A stretch of DNA of 64,000 nt from the IMG/VR virus record IMGVR_UViG_3300023176_004727, positions 22,140 to 86,139 of that record, one strand, 5' to 3'. The translations under genes were made by a program, and so were the position numbers. The notes beneath the pieces are model-generated. The model did not search any database, was not told where the DNA came from, and saw nothing but the letters and a program-made list of their open reading frames with translations. Numbering within the stretch: the first letter of the stretch is position 1; the number at the start of each line of letters is the position of its first letter. Source of the stretch: a virus. This document shows, piece by piece, positions 37,277 through 45,747 of the stretch.

Positions 37277-37287
37277 GTATACGCCAT
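37277..37287 (-). promoter_or_regulatory. Recurrent promoter-like motif ATGGCGTATAC
   Basis: The minus-strand motif ATGGCGTATAC lies 73 bases upstream of the 37204 start. The identical 11-mer occurs at 59269-59279 and a one-base variant at 62335-62345, each in a gap before a minus-strand gene. Proposed as a phage-specific promoter element. Confidence 0.45.
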
Positions 37288-37937
37288 TACAAACTGTCGT
37301 AAGTAATAATGTTACCGTTTTTATTCTTTTTCAATTTCGTTAAAGTTTCGATATATTCTAACTCTGATGGAAACTCACTACTCTTGATTGTTTCTATCGT
37401 CCCATCATTTCCAATAAATACCGCCCATTTCTCAGAATCTTGTATTGAAAATAACGACTCGTTAATTTTACTAAATGCTGTGTTGATTAATGAGTCTACA
37501 GAGTTATCATCTAGATGTTCTGGTGTTTTCAAATTATTGCATAGTTCTTTTTGAATCTGCATTCTAGCCACAGGAAATGTAAATAATTTTTCTATACCTA
37601 TAAAAAATCTGTATGGAGAAATCAGTGAAAGACATCCAATGCCATCTATTTTTAGATCCAGCTTTTCAAAGTCTTCATCTGTAATTTTGAAATTAGTATG
37701 ACCTATCCAGCATTCAAACATATTATATGGTGAAAAAGGGTCATCAATTTCGTAAATACCAAATGGAGTTCTCACTTTTCTAGAGAGTAAAAAATGCCCT
37801 AGATTTAACTCTCTGCCATCTTCCTCTTCTTCATTTTCCATATCAAGATAAGACATTTCATCTGATTCATCTTCTTGATTAATTATATCTTCATGATTTG
37901 GGGTAAATTTTTCCCAAGCTATTTTTTTCTCTGTCAT
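37287..37937 (-). CDS. Hypothetical protein, 216 aa
   Basis: An acidic N-terminus (residues 15-40) is followed by a mixed alpha/beta region with FGIYEIDDPFSPYNMFECWIGHTNFKI. This resembles small chaperone-like or tail-assembly proteins in general form, but no family was recognised. It is the last of a run of small genes starting at 38757. Confidence 0.5.
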   Translation of the reverse strand: MTEKKIAWEKFTPNHEDIINQEDESDEMSYLDMENEEEEDGRELNLGHFLLSRKVRTPFGIYEIDDPFSPYNMFECWIGHTNFKITDEDFEKLDLKIDGIGCLSLISPYRFFIGIEKLFTFPVARMQIQKELCNNLKTPEHLDDNSVDSLINTAFSKINESLFSIQDSEKWAVFIGNDGTIETIKSSEFPSELEYIETLTKLKKNKNGNIITYDSL

Positions 37938-37948
37938 AATAGGCTCCG

Positions 37949-38230
37949 TCAGCGAAAGGAACTTGGCCTCATTAGCGTTCTTGCTTTTTTTATTAATAAT
38001 TTATCTTCGTTAAATCTTCCAGTAATTTTATAAAAGTTTTCCAGCCATGCAATATCTTCAGGATCTGCATCTTTTGTTATTAACATGTTGATTATTATAT
38101 CATAGAATGCAGAATGTGAGGTTGGAGAAAATAATGTTATCATTAATTCTCTGAACGCAGCGGAGTCATCATATACTAACCCCAAAGTTGGGGAACCGTC
38201 TTTGTATTCTAGCTTTACATAATTTGACAT
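37949..38230 (-). CDS. Hypothetical protein, 93 aa
   Basis: A small helical protein four bases downstream of the 38235 gene. No signal peptide or motif. Probably co-transcribed with its neighbours in a set of small phage proteins. Confidence 0.5.
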   Translation of the reverse strand: MSNYVKLEYKDGSPTLGLVYDDSAAFRELMITLFSPTSHSAFYDIIINMLITKDADPEDIAWLENFYKITGRFNEDKLLIKKARTLMRPSSFR

Positions 38231-38234
38231 AAAA

Positions 38235-38585
38235 TTACCTCACACTATTTGCGAGTCTATACAGTTCAATACTATTTTTATCAAATTTAACAAATTTTCC
38301 AGATTTTGCAATTTTGTTATTTGATATTAAATTGTAAGAGATATTCAGATTATCACCGTCGTTAATTATAGAAGATACAGTTTTTGTAGATAGTATAAAA
38401 TGCAGGTAATTTTCATAAATAAATTTTGACACAAACATCATGATTTGATTATCTAAATCTCCATCTTTTACTAGATTAAAATTTGGTATTTCACCGCTGT
38501 CATCTAATAAGATGCTAAAACCGTTTTTACTTTCTTCATCTAGACATATGATTCTAGTCAAAATATTTACAGAAAAGTTATCCAT
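38235..38585 (-). CDS. Hypothetical protein, 116 aa
   Basis: An acidic, beta-containing protein starting 8 bases inside the preceding gene. No motif recognised. It shares an operon with two other short unknown genes. Confidence 0.5.
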   Translation of the reverse strand: MDNFSVNILTRIICLDEESKNGFSILLDDSGEIPNFNLVKDGDLDNQIMMFVSKFIYENYLHFILSTKTVSSIINDGDNLNISYNLISNNKIAKSGKFVKFDKNSIELYRLANSVR

Positions 38586-38757
38586 TTGATAGCATTTTGC
38601 CTATAGTGGCAAGTCCAGCACCGCATAGAACTACAGCTAGTCCAGATTGCCAAGTCTCTAATGATGGTATTTCTACTATCTTGGTGAAAAATACTGGACT
38701 AAGAAATGCAACCATAACTACTCCAGTAATATGTAATATTTTTGCGAATGCCTTCAT
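38578..38757 (-). CDS. Small membrane protein, 59 aa
   Basis: ATG 38757 is chosen because GGAG lies ten bases upstream, one base after the stop of the glycosyltransferase gene. Two hydrophobic segments (about residues 6-22 and 36-54) indicate a two-pass membrane protein. Role unknown. Confidence 0.55.
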   Translation of the reverse strand: MKAFAKILHITGVVMVAFLSPVFFTKIVEIPSLETWQSGLAVVLCGAGLATIGKMLSNG

Positions 38758-38758
38758 T

Positions 38759-39853
38759 TTAAACTCCACTCAATTTTAAAAGGTTATTGTGTATTGTATT
38801 TGCAGTTTCCCTCCATGTAAATTTTTGTGCAGATTTAATTCCTGCTATATTTTCTCGTAAAGATCCATCTTTCCTTTTTTGATGAATATTACGCATATGT
38901 TCAACCATTTGGTCTACTTCACTACCGCCTATCTTTCTCCATTGAAATTCACCATGAAACCATTTACCATCATTGGCAGGTTCATATCCAGAATCCATAT
39001 GTATAAGTCGGCAGTTTTCTGTATTACAAAATTCCGTATGTCCAGTAGCATGTGAAATAATAACGTGTCTGCCACATGCCAGCAATTCTAAAGCCTCTAA
39101 ATTCCACCCCTCTGCTCTTGATGGAAATATACCGCAATGTATCTGTGACATGATACTATACACCATGGCCTGAGTTTGCTGACGAGGCACGAATATGATC
39201 TTATCACCTAGTTTTGTGTTCTTAAAGCTATTTATCCATGCCTGAGTCTCTTCTGGTTTCAAGAATGGATTACTTGCCATCATTACAAGAAGAACATCAT
39301 CATCTTTTTCAAATGCCTTATTGAATACTTCGGGAAGTATATCGTGTCCCTTACGTGCTTCAAACTTGCCAAAGTTTCCAAATATTGTTTTTCCATTATC
39401 TGGCAATGGACAAGGCTTAAAAATATTATCATCATATCCTAAACGAACAACATGAGTATGTCCAACTTTTTTTGGAACATTGTCATGAATTACGTTCTTA
39501 GCCCAATCAGAGCAGACAAACAACTCATCTGGGTTGTTTAGGGAATGCAGTTCTCTATGATTAAATTCCTCCAATTCAAATATCGGCATTGCCACTCTAA
39601 GACCTTTACCATAAAATGATCTAAGATCAAATTGATGCCATATTTTTAAACATGGAGCGTCGTAAAAAAAATCCCAACGACCTAATACATCCTGTATATG
39701 AGGACGTAATAGATCGTCAGGATTTGGTTGGTGATGATCTAATATTGGAATGTATCTTAAATCATAATTAAGATTAAGAAGTTCCTTTAGAATGTATGAT
39801 GATACGTATCCATAAGAAGTAGTATTAATAGGAGCATTAAGATTCAGTTTCAT
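38759..39853 (-). CDS. Glycosyltransferase, GT4/GT-B family
   Basis: A 364-residue GT-B protein. The C-terminal half has IFGNFGKFEARKGHDILPEVF near 156 and PSRAEGWNLEALELLACG near 248, the latter being the E-x7-E nucleotide-sugar site. Also present is the FVCSDWAKNVI linker segment, shared with the 12435 glycosyltransferase. It lies among small unknown and SSB genes rather than in a dedicated sugar cluster. Acceptor unknown. Confidence 0.82.
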   Translation of the reverse strand: MKLNLNAPINTTSYGYVSSYILKELLNLNYDLRYIPILDHHQPNPDDLLRPHIQDVLGRWDFFYDAPCLKIWHQFDLRSFYGKGLRVAMPIFELEEFNHRELHSLNNPDELFVCSDWAKNVIHDNVPKKVGHTHVVRLGYDDNIFKPCPLPDNGKTIFGNFGKFEARKGHDILPEVFNKAFEKDDDVLLVMMASNPFLKPEETQAWINSFKNTKLGDKIIFVPRQQTQAMVYSIMSQIHCGIFPSRAEGWNLEALELLACGRHVIISHATGHTEFCNTENCRLIHMDSGYEPANDGKWFHGEFQWRKIGGSEVDQMVEHMRNIHQKRKDGSLRENIAGIKSAQKFTWRETANTIHNNLLKLSGV

Positions 39854-40028
39854 TCAATTGGTCTTTTCTGAATGGTGCTAGTTTTGGTTCACTAGCTTTT
39901 TTAAGCTGTTCCAACTCTTTTTCAAGTTTTCTTTCTTCTCGCAGGAGTGTTCTCTTTTTGAGAAGTTTTCGCTTAACTCTTGTCTTACGAGCCTGCTCCT
40001 TCTGTACTCTTCTTTTTTCCTTACTCAT
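39837..40028 (-). CDS. Small basic coiled-coil protein
   Basis: About 63 residues, almost wholly Lys, Arg, Glu and Leu in heptad-like order. Two adjacent ATGs exist; the second is better spaced from GAGGAAG. It overlaps the glycosyltransferase gene by 17 bases. It may bind nucleic acid or a structural partner; no family recognised. Confidence 0.5.
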   Translation of the reverse strand: MSKEKRRVQKEQARKTRVKRKLLKKRTLLREERKLEKELEQLKKASEPKLAPFRKDQLNETES

Positions 40029-40257
40029 CATCTTCCTCTTGGGTCTTAACGTATATTACTTCATCTGCTCTTAGAAGTATTACTTCCCGTCCAATATCAG
40101 TATCACTAATAACCTCTATACAATTATCACTAAGTTCACCAGAAAAAACATCGTAGATTTGATCTACTAGCAATGTTGAAGCGTCTTTTTTAAGGAAGAC
40201 GGTTATATCCTGATTATTTCTTAGATGTATTGTAATCCTTCGTTTTTCACCTGACAT
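40021..40257 (-). CDS. Hypothetical protein, 78 aa
   Basis: Start at ATG 40257 sharing TGATG with the SSB stop. A small beta-rich protein with an acidic C-terminus. No motif recognised. It is co-transcribed with the SSB gene. Confidence 0.55.
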   Translation of the reverse strand: MSGEKRRITIHLRNNQDITVFLKKDASTLLVDQIYDVFSGELSDNCIEVISDTDIGREVILLRADEVIYVKTQEEDDE

Positions 40258-40595
40258 CAAAAGCTACTTTCTTGAGAAGCCCTCTTTGCTATCTTGAATA
40301 AGTTGTTAGCATACACAACGGCCTCTCGACGTTCATTTCCATTCTTATCAGTAAATTCATCTACTGATAATCGACCAACAACTGCGATCTTGTCGCCCTT
40401 CTCTGGGGAGAAGTATTCAAAATCTCTGTATGCAAAGCCAAATAGTTTTACGTCAATAAACAACGTATCTTCTTTGTCTCCGCGTTTTGTATTAGCTGCC
40501 ATTCTGATCTTAGCGTGTTTTCCATTTTCAGATTCATAGATATCTGGATCACGCACTAAGTTACCTACAAGTTTGATTTCATTGTTTAGTGACAT
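40257..40595 (-). CDS. ssb: Single-stranded DNA-binding protein
   Basis: About 112 residues; ATG 40595 lies behind GAGGTG. MSLNNEIKLVGNLVRDPDI, FIDVKLFG and KGDKIAVVGRLSVDEF match the OB fold of bacterial SSB. The usual acidic DDDIPF tail is absent; the end is ASQESSF. It would coat single-stranded DNA at the fork. A more divergent SSB-like protein is encoded at 14541-14873. Confidence 0.88.
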   Translation of the reverse strand: MSLNNEIKLVGNLVRDPDIYESENGKHAKIRMAANTKRGDKEDTLFIDVKLFGFAYRDFEYFSPEKGDKIAVVGRLSVDEFTDKNGNERREAVVYANNLFKIAKRASQESSF

Positions 40596-40621
40596 AACAC
40601 ACCTCATTATAGTCTAAGTAA

Positions 40622-40656
40622 TAGAAAAGATCCAGTTTTTTACTGTGAGAAACTGG
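40622..40656 (-). terminator. Probable terminator upstream of ssb
   Basis: CCAGTTT (40632-40638) pairs with AAACTGG (40650-40656), followed on the minus strand by ATCTTTTCTATT. It lies between the end of the 40673 gene and the ssb start. Confidence 0.6.
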
Positions 40657-40672
40657 AAAAACTCACCATTCA

Positions 40673-40993
40673 TCAAAAGATTGTTTCTAGCATCTTGCCA
40701 CGAACAATCTGAGCGTGACCTCGATTAGATCCAGAATACACAGCCATTGCTAGTTGAGGCGTAATGCCAATAGCTCTAGCTGCACGTTCTGTGCCACGCT
40801 TTGTATTCTCAAAATAGCCGCTGCCAAGACTGCCTGCTACGGCAGTAACTGGATTAAAGGTCTTGCCTTTGTGTTGGCCTCGTCTAGCAACTCCGACAAT
40901 TTTGTTTTCAACATATTCCCAAGAATACGCAGATGAAACACGAGTCAGAGTTTCTAAGAATACTGTCTGGGTCATAACTGTCTTGCTTGCCAT
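40673..40993 (-). CDS. Hypothetical basic protein, 106 aa
   Basis: ATG 40993 (MASKTVMTQ) is chosen because AAGGAG precedes it by seven bases. The protein is small, basic and Gly-rich in the middle (HKGKTFNPVTAVAGSLGSGYF), with an Arg-rich helix near residue 70. It is the first gene of the long minus-strand block and follows a good -10 box, so it may be strongly or early expressed. No family recognised; a nucleoid-like DNA-binding role is possible. Confidence 0.6.
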   Translation of the reverse strand: MASKTVMTQTVFLETLTRVSSAYSWEYVENKIVGVARRGQHKGKTFNPVTAVAGSLGSGYFENTKRGTERAARAIGITPQLAMAVYSGSNRGHAQIVRGKMLETIF

Positions 40994-41035
40994 AGTAAGT
41001 CTCCTTGAAAAAAATCCTAACAAACAGTTTACAGT

Positions 41036-41064
41036 ATTATACCGAGTTCCGACCGAAAGCTCAC
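41036..41064 (-). promoter_or_regulatory. Possible sigma-70-type promoter
   Basis: A perfect TATAAT (minus strand, 41036-41041) lies 43 bases upstream of the 40993 start; the best -35 candidate, GTGAGC at 17-base spacing, is poor. It would drive the minus-strand replication block. Confidence 0.4.
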
Positions 41065-41090
41065 CGATTTTTCTTGATTTTCCCTGAAGT

Positions 41091-41291
41091 TCAGAAAAGT
41101 ATCGTCTTTTTCAATGTTGCTTGGCTATAATCTACTGGCTGGTTGTTGATTTCCAGCTTACAGTCCTGTTGACAAACAAAAATCATCAGCTTGTGAGGCG
41201 TAGGCGAAATAATATCAGCTAAAGAACCTCCAACTGCACAGATATCCAATGGTTGCGAGCAGTCGCGTAATGATCTGTGTAACCCCCACAA
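41091..41291 (-). CDS. Doubtful small ORF in strand-switch region
   Basis: A 66-codon frame beginning at TTG with no clear ribosome binding site. The translation has reasonable composition and internal Cys and His, but nothing recognisable. It may be a gene remnant or leader of the minus-strand block. Its stop is close to the candidate promoter of the next gene. Low confidence that it is translated. Confidence 0.25.
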   Translation of the reverse strand: MWGLHRSLRDCSQPLDICAVGGSLADIISPTPHKLMIFVCQQDCKLEINNQPVDYSQATLKKTILF

Positions 41292-41424
41292 GTTTATTTT
41301 TCAGAAGAAATTTTTATTTCTTTCTGAGCTTTATTATTTTTACATATTTAGTTTTAAGTTTCAATTGTAGAGTTTACTACTTTACATGCTTATAGATAAG
41401 AAGTTCAGGTAAAAAGGAAAAAGT
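41292..41424 (+). other. Divergent intergenic region upstream of sugar operon
   Basis: This AT-rich region separates the two transcription directions and must hold the promoter of the plus-strand operon. An imperfect inverted repeat (TCAGAAGAAA near 41300 and TTTCTTTCTGA near 41320) and a TATAGAT box about 30 bases before the first gene are visible. No convincing -35 element was found. Confidence 0.4.
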
Positions 41425-41778
41425 ATGAAGATTTCACAAAGAGCATACGAAGTAGAAAAGCGTTGGGGTAAAGAAGTTTGGTTTGCCAACAACGAAGAAA
41501 AGGATTACTGTGGTAAAGTTCTCTATATTAATCCCGGAGAAAAATTAAGTCTTCACTTTCATGTTATCAAGGAAGAACATCTCTTTCTTTTACATGGAGA
41601 TTGTAGTGTGACTTACCTAACACAAAAAGGTAATGAAGTAAGATTTGACATGAACGAAGGAGAAGCGTTACACATTAAGCCCGGATTTGTTCATAGATTT
41701 TCAACTGTTAATGGGTGTACATTGCTTGAAGCTAGTACTTTCCATCGGGATAGTGATAGCTACAGGGTGCAACGGTGA
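41425..41778 (+). CDS. Cupin-domain protein, sugar isomerase-like
   Basis: A 117-residue single cupin. KRWGKEVWF near residue 13 and SLHFHVIKEEHLFLLHGD near 42, then IKPGFVHRFS near 86, match the two cupin motifs with metal ligands His, His, Glu, His. It resembles the C-terminal cupin of mannose-6-phosphate isomerase type enzymes. AAGGAAAAA precedes the ATG. First gene of the plus-strand sugar operon, overlapping the next by 4 bases. Confidence 0.75.
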   Translation: MKISQRAYEVEKRWGKEVWFANNEEKDYCGKVLYINPGEKLSLHFHVIKEEHLFLLHGDCSVTYLTQKGNEVRFDMNEGEALHIKPGFVHRFSTVNGCTLLEASTFHRDSDSYRVQR

Positions 41779-42632
41779 AAGTCTTATTAATATCAGATTT
41801 TGGAGTCCATCACACATCCGGTGGGGCACAAAGAAGTAATCAGATAATTATTGACAAAGGTGCTTCAAGAGGTCATTATGTGAATTGTTTTCACTATGAT
41901 TCACACGCCTCTGTTCTACAACAAGATTATGACGTTGTAATTTCTTCTAATCTTGAGGCAATTTCATCTAGATATCCACAATTAGTTCAAAATATCCCAA
42001 ATTTAGACAATCATGTTAGACTTGAACATGACTCAAATTTGTACTGGCCAAATGACTTTAGGAAACATTTTTGGGGATCATGTAAGATATCCTTTTTCTT
42101 GACAGAGTTTCATCATCAATTTTTTGTAGATATGTACGGAGATATATTTCCAAACGTCAAGATAGTTCCCGACCCGATTGATGCGTCATTTAAAGATTTG
42201 GGTAAAGAAAGAAAAGACAAAATTGGATATGTTGGATTTATGCACCCCCTAAAGGGAACTGATAATTTTATCAAGTACGCTGATGATAATAAGGACAAGA
42301 ATTTTGTTGTCGCGGGTTGGGGTAGCGAAGACTATCTTAACCAGATAAACCAACGTAAAAACATTGAATTCCTTGGAAAGTTAAGCCATAATGATATGCT
42401 GGAGTTCTATAATGGGATAGATTCTTTGTATTATAACCCAATTTGCAATGAGCCTTTTTGTCGGGCTGTTGGTGAGGCACTAATGTGCGGCACTAAAATA
42501 ATTGGAGGTTCCGATAGAATTGGTTCATTAAAGATGTATCAATCAGACCCTCTATTCAGAGAAAAATGTATTGATGCTGCCGATGACTTTTGGGGAATTA
42601 TAGAAAATGATTTCAATACTTTGTCCAACTAG
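41775..42632 (+). CDS. Glycosyltransferase, GT4/GT-B family
   Basis: A 285-residue protein with a GTG start overlapping the cupin stop. MKVLLISDFGVHHTSGGAQRS is the GT-B N-terminal loop; KIGYVGFMHPLKGTDNF near 153 and CNEPFCRAVGEALMCGTKII near 222 form the nucleotide-sugar binding domain with E-x7-E. Short for the family. Probably transfers a sugar onto a phage or host acceptor. Confidence 0.8.
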   Translation: MKVLLISDFGVHHTSGGAQRSNQIIIDKGASRGHYVNCFHYDSHASVLQQDYDVVISSNLEAISSRYPQLVQNIPNLDNHVRLEHDSNLYWPNDFRKHFWGSCKISFFLTEFHHQFFVDMYGDIFPNVKIVPDPIDASFKDLGKERKDKIGYVGFMHPLKGTDNFIKYADDNKDKNFVVAGWGSEDYLNQINQRKNIEFLGKLSHNDMLEFYNGIDSLYYNPICNEPFCRAVGEALMCGTKIIGGSDRIGSLKMYQSDPLFREKCIDAADDFWGIIENDFNTLSN

Positions 42633-43302
42633 AAACAGAACAGCCGGTCTAAGTCGAATGTGGCAGTCCGCCTTGGATACCGCAGACAATCCAGATTGTT
42701 TGGAGTTGGTTATATACGTCGATCATGATGATGAGGCAACTCATAAGTTTCTTGAATCTAACCTGCCCGAAGCATTAGTTATTATATCAAATCCGGATAA
42801 ACCTGAAATATATAGCAATTTACATAATATATGTTGCAATGGATGTACTCATGACATATTGATGGGTTGTGCTGACGATGTTATTTTTAGAACGAATGGT
42901 TGGGATACAGCAGTTATTGAGGAGTTTAACAAGCTAGACGACAAAATAGGATTTGTTTATCCTAATGATGGACATCATGGTGAAAATCTAGGAACTCACG
43001 GCTTCTTTCATAAGAACTGGTTTAATACTCTAGGATATATTTCACCACCTATATTTAATGTTGATTATTCCGATAATTATGTAATGAATGTAGCTAAGGG
43101 TGTAGAAAGATGTATCTATCTTCCCAATATTCTAATCGAACATATGCATTGGACATTTGGTAAAAGTGATTTTGATGTAACGGCAAAAGAGGGTCATGCT
43201 AGAAGATTATCTACCAATAACGCTAATATATTCAGGCAGTCACATCAAATGCAGTTAGATGACATTCAAAAACTCAAGGACTTTATGAATGAAAAAATAT
43301 AA
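42607..43302 (+). CDS. GT-A-type glycosyltransferase-like protein
   Basis: A 231-residue protein. MISILCPTRNRTAGL at the start and YVDHDDEAT near residue 40 match the GT2 opening strands; CADDVIFRTNGWD near 92 is the metal-binding D-x-D-like segment. The start lies 26 bases inside the previous gene. Family GT2-like; donor and acceptor unknown. Confidence 0.72.
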   Translation: MISILCPTRNRTAGLSRMWQSALDTADNPDCLELVIYVDHDDEATHKFLESNLPEALVIISNPDKPEIYSNLHNICCNGCTHDILMGCADDVIFRTNGWDTAVIEEFNKLDDKIGFVYPNDGHHGENLGTHGFFHKNWFNTLGYISPPIFNVDYSDNYVMNVAKGVERCIYLPNILIEHMHWTFGKSDFDVTAKEGHARRLSTNNANIFRQSHQMQLDDIQKLKDFMNEKI

Positions 43303-44203
43303 GATATTTATATATGACGATGCTAAGCCACATGCTCATGATCAAGACCCAGTGTATGAAAACACTGTACCATTAAGCAATATAGGGATAAAAAAGCATT
43401 TTGATGTAACAACCTGTCCAGACAATGCAGACATATTTTATATGGGTCAATTTTCTGAAGGGCAAATTCCAAAATTTAATCAGTATAAATTTTTGCAAAA
43501 ATATCCAAATAAACATGTTTGTGATATAGAAGGAGATTGGCTTAATAAAGACTTAGCTCCTGAAGATATTAAAAAAAGTATTTTTACGATCAATGGTCTA
43601 AAAGATGCTTACAAACCTCATTTAGATAGGATGTTTATAAGACCAACCTTTTCTAAAAATCTCATGAATTTGTTAAAGAAAAAAACTACTAACGATGTAA
43701 ATTATAACAAAAAATTCTCTTTCATAGGATTGAACGATCCATTCAATATAAGACTATCTTTAAAAAGTGTATTAGAAAAAAGATTTCCAAATCATACAAA
43801 TATTACATTAAATAACAGATGGTTAGGATCATCAAATGATAAAACACATCACAGAATATTTAACGAAACTATATTATCTGGAACATTTTCATTATGTCCT
43901 CGCGGTTCAGGTGTTGACTCAGTTAGATTTTTAGAATCTTGTTTTCATGGCAGGATACCAATAGTTGTGTCCGACAACGTCTGTTTTGGTTATGAGTTTC
44001 CTAAAAAGTTTTATTTTCAGTATGATTTTAAACAAAACCATGAAATCTTTTTTGACTCTATAATGAATATGACTAATGATGAAATAAAAGAATACTCGAA
44101 TAATGCTAGAGAATTTTTTAATACATATGTAAGAAATTACTTTTATGATCCGACTCAAATGTTTTTAGACTGGTTTAAAAGATATGAAAAAAATACTAGA
44201 TAA
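43289..44203 (+). CDS. Exostosin-like (GT47) glycosyltransferase
   Basis: A 304-residue protein. The diagnostic part is FSLCPRGSGVDSVRFLESCFHGRIPIVVSD (about residues 200-229, given here as two joined motifs: CPRGSGVDS and ESCFHGRIPIVVSD), typical of the exostosin C-terminal domain. The N-terminus has KIFIYDDAKP. Exostosin-like enzymes appear in some large phages and bacterial surface clusters. It overlaps both neighbours. Confidence 0.72.
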   Translation: MKKYKIFIYDDAKPHAHDQDPVYENTVPLSNIGIKKHFDVTTCPDNADIFYMGQFSEGQIPKFNQYKFLQKYPNKHVCDIEGDWLNKDLAPEDIKKSIFTINGLKDAYKPHLDRMFIRPTFSKNLMNLLKKKTTNDVNYNKKFSFIGLNDPFNIRLSLKSVLEKRFPNHTNITLNNRWLGSSNDKTHHRIFNETILSGTFSLCPRGSGVDSVRFLESCFHGRIPIVVSDNVCFGYEFPKKFYFQYDFKQNHEIFFDSIMNMTNDEIKEYSNNAREFFNTYVRNYFYDPTQMFLDWFKRYEKNTR

Positions 44204-44798
44204 TGCGATTGTCGATCAGTCATCATCTAAACTAATAGATGGAGGAAGGAAGAATAACGATGATTTGACTGGACATTATATTAGAAATATAGTAAATAAT
44301 ATATGTTCAAACAAAGGTATAAAGTATCTTGAGATAGGTTTATATCGTGGCGGGATTTTTTCATCAGCTTTATTTCAAAACAATATTCGTGCAGTGGGTA
44401 TAGATGATTGGTCACAAAACTGGCATAATGGTGAATCTAAATTAGCATTTTGGTCTAGGATAGGACCGATTATTGAAACCAATGATGTAAAAATTATCGA
44501 CAGTGACTGCTGGGTAGAAAACTTACTTGGTGATGAAAAATTTAATGTATACACCTTTGATGGACCTCACGGTTGGCAGGATCAATACAATGCTCTAACA
44601 AAGTATATACATAACATGGAAGACCAGTTTATATACATAGTCGATGATTATGATAAAGAAAAGTCACCAGAAGTTATTGATGCTGTACAATCATCTATAG
44701 TAGACTTAAAATTAAACATCTTGTGTGAATACACCATGCCCGCAGGGGATGGATATCATGAAGGTATTTACTTTTCCTGTTTGGAGAAAACAAAGTGA
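44184..44798 (+). CDS. Class I SAM-dependent methyltransferase
   Basis: A 204-residue protein. YLEIGLYRGGIFSSAL near residues 48-63 is motif I, GIDDWSQNW near 73 supplies the acidic ribose-binding residue, and FNVYTFDGPHGWQDQY near 115 with IYIVDDYD near 150 resemble Methyltransf_24-type enzymes. It may O-methylate a sugar or modify the glycan terminus. It overlaps the exostosin-like gene by 20 bases. Confidence 0.7.
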   Translation: MKKILDNAIVDQSSSKLIDGGRKNNDDLTGHYIRNIVNNICSNKGIKYLEIGLYRGGIFSSALFQNNIRAVGIDDWSQNWHNGESKLAFWSRIGPIIETNDVKIIDSDCWVENLLGDEKFNVYTFDGPHGWQDQYNALTKYIHNMEDQFIYIVDDYDKEKSPEVIDAVQSSIVDLKLNILCEYTMPAGDGYHEGIYFSCLEKTK

Positions 44799-45715
44799 AT
44801 AAAATATTAACCGTATATAACACCTGTGGTATAAATCAAGATCGTACAGAATGGTATTCCAGATGTATAGAAAGTATATTTAATCAAGATTATGAAACGG
44901 ACATAGTAGTATCTTCATGTATGAATTCACGACCATGTCTTGAAACATTAAAAAGTAGATTTGGAGAATCACTAGGAATAATACATTATCCAGAAAGATA
45001 CATTGTAAATGTAACTTTTAATAAGACGGTATTAATAAAAGATTTAGACAACAAATATGATGGATTTTTCTTTTTAGACTCCGGGGTGGAACTTACAGAT
45101 AAAACATCTTTGAGTCAGATGCAAGAACGTATGTCTACAAACTCAATGGTTTCTCTACAAGTAGATATAGATACTGGGTTTGAACCTCTTGGCTTTAAAC
45201 AAAACTCTAGTACGGCTCAGATTGTAAATCAAGATTTTAAGATTCCTTTAGGTAAAGGAATAAATTTACATTCACAAATTTTTAGTCGTGATATACTTGA
45301 TACCTTTGGCTTGATAATACCAGATGTTTTTGCTGCGTATTGTACAGAAAGTACATTTTCATTTTTAAATGCATGTGTCGAAAAAGAATGGGTAATTGTC
45401 AAGGATGTAATGGCACACCATAATAAAGCGGTTGATGGACCTTCATCTAGCCAACCTCATTTCTCACCTGTTTACAGAAACCCTTGGAATAATTTACTAT
45501 ATAATAGAAATGCCTTGGATTTTATAACAGATGCAAATTGTATTTCTTGCGGTTTGGGTTATGAAGAATGTGGAAATATAATGGTGCATAATCAAGACGC
45601 TTACGATAAAGGTAAGCCAAAATACAAGCAGGAATTGATTGATAATATAAAGAAATATTTTTACTCAAATAAAACAGAGTTAGATTACAATGATATAAAT
45701 TATGAGTCTATATAG
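44795..45715 (+). CDS. Putative GT-A glycosyltransferase
   Basis: A 306-residue protein with GTG start overlapping the previous stop as GTGA. WYSRCIESIFNQDY near residue 19 is typical of GT2-type proteins, and FFFLDSGVELTD near 88 occupies the place of the D-x-D region. C-terminal Cys residues (CISCGLGYEEC) are unusual. Function inferred from pattern and operon. Confidence 0.6.
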   Translation: MNKILTVYNTCGINQDRTEWYSRCIESIFNQDYETDIVVSSCMNSRPCLETLKSRFGESLGIIHYPERYIVNVTFNKTVLIKDLDNKYDGFFFLDSGVELTDKTSLSQMQERMSTNSMVSLQVDIDTGFEPLGFKQNSSTAQIVNQDFKIPLGKGINLHSQIFSRDILDTFGLIIPDVFAAYCTESTFSFLNACVEKEWVIVKDVMAHHNKAVDGPSSSQPHFSPVYRNPWNNLLYNRNALDFITDANCISCGLGYEECGNIMVHNQDAYDKGKPKYKQELIDNIKKYFYSNKTELDYNDINYESI

Positions 45716-45747
45716 CACCAACTTCACGATTAAAAAAGAGATATAAT

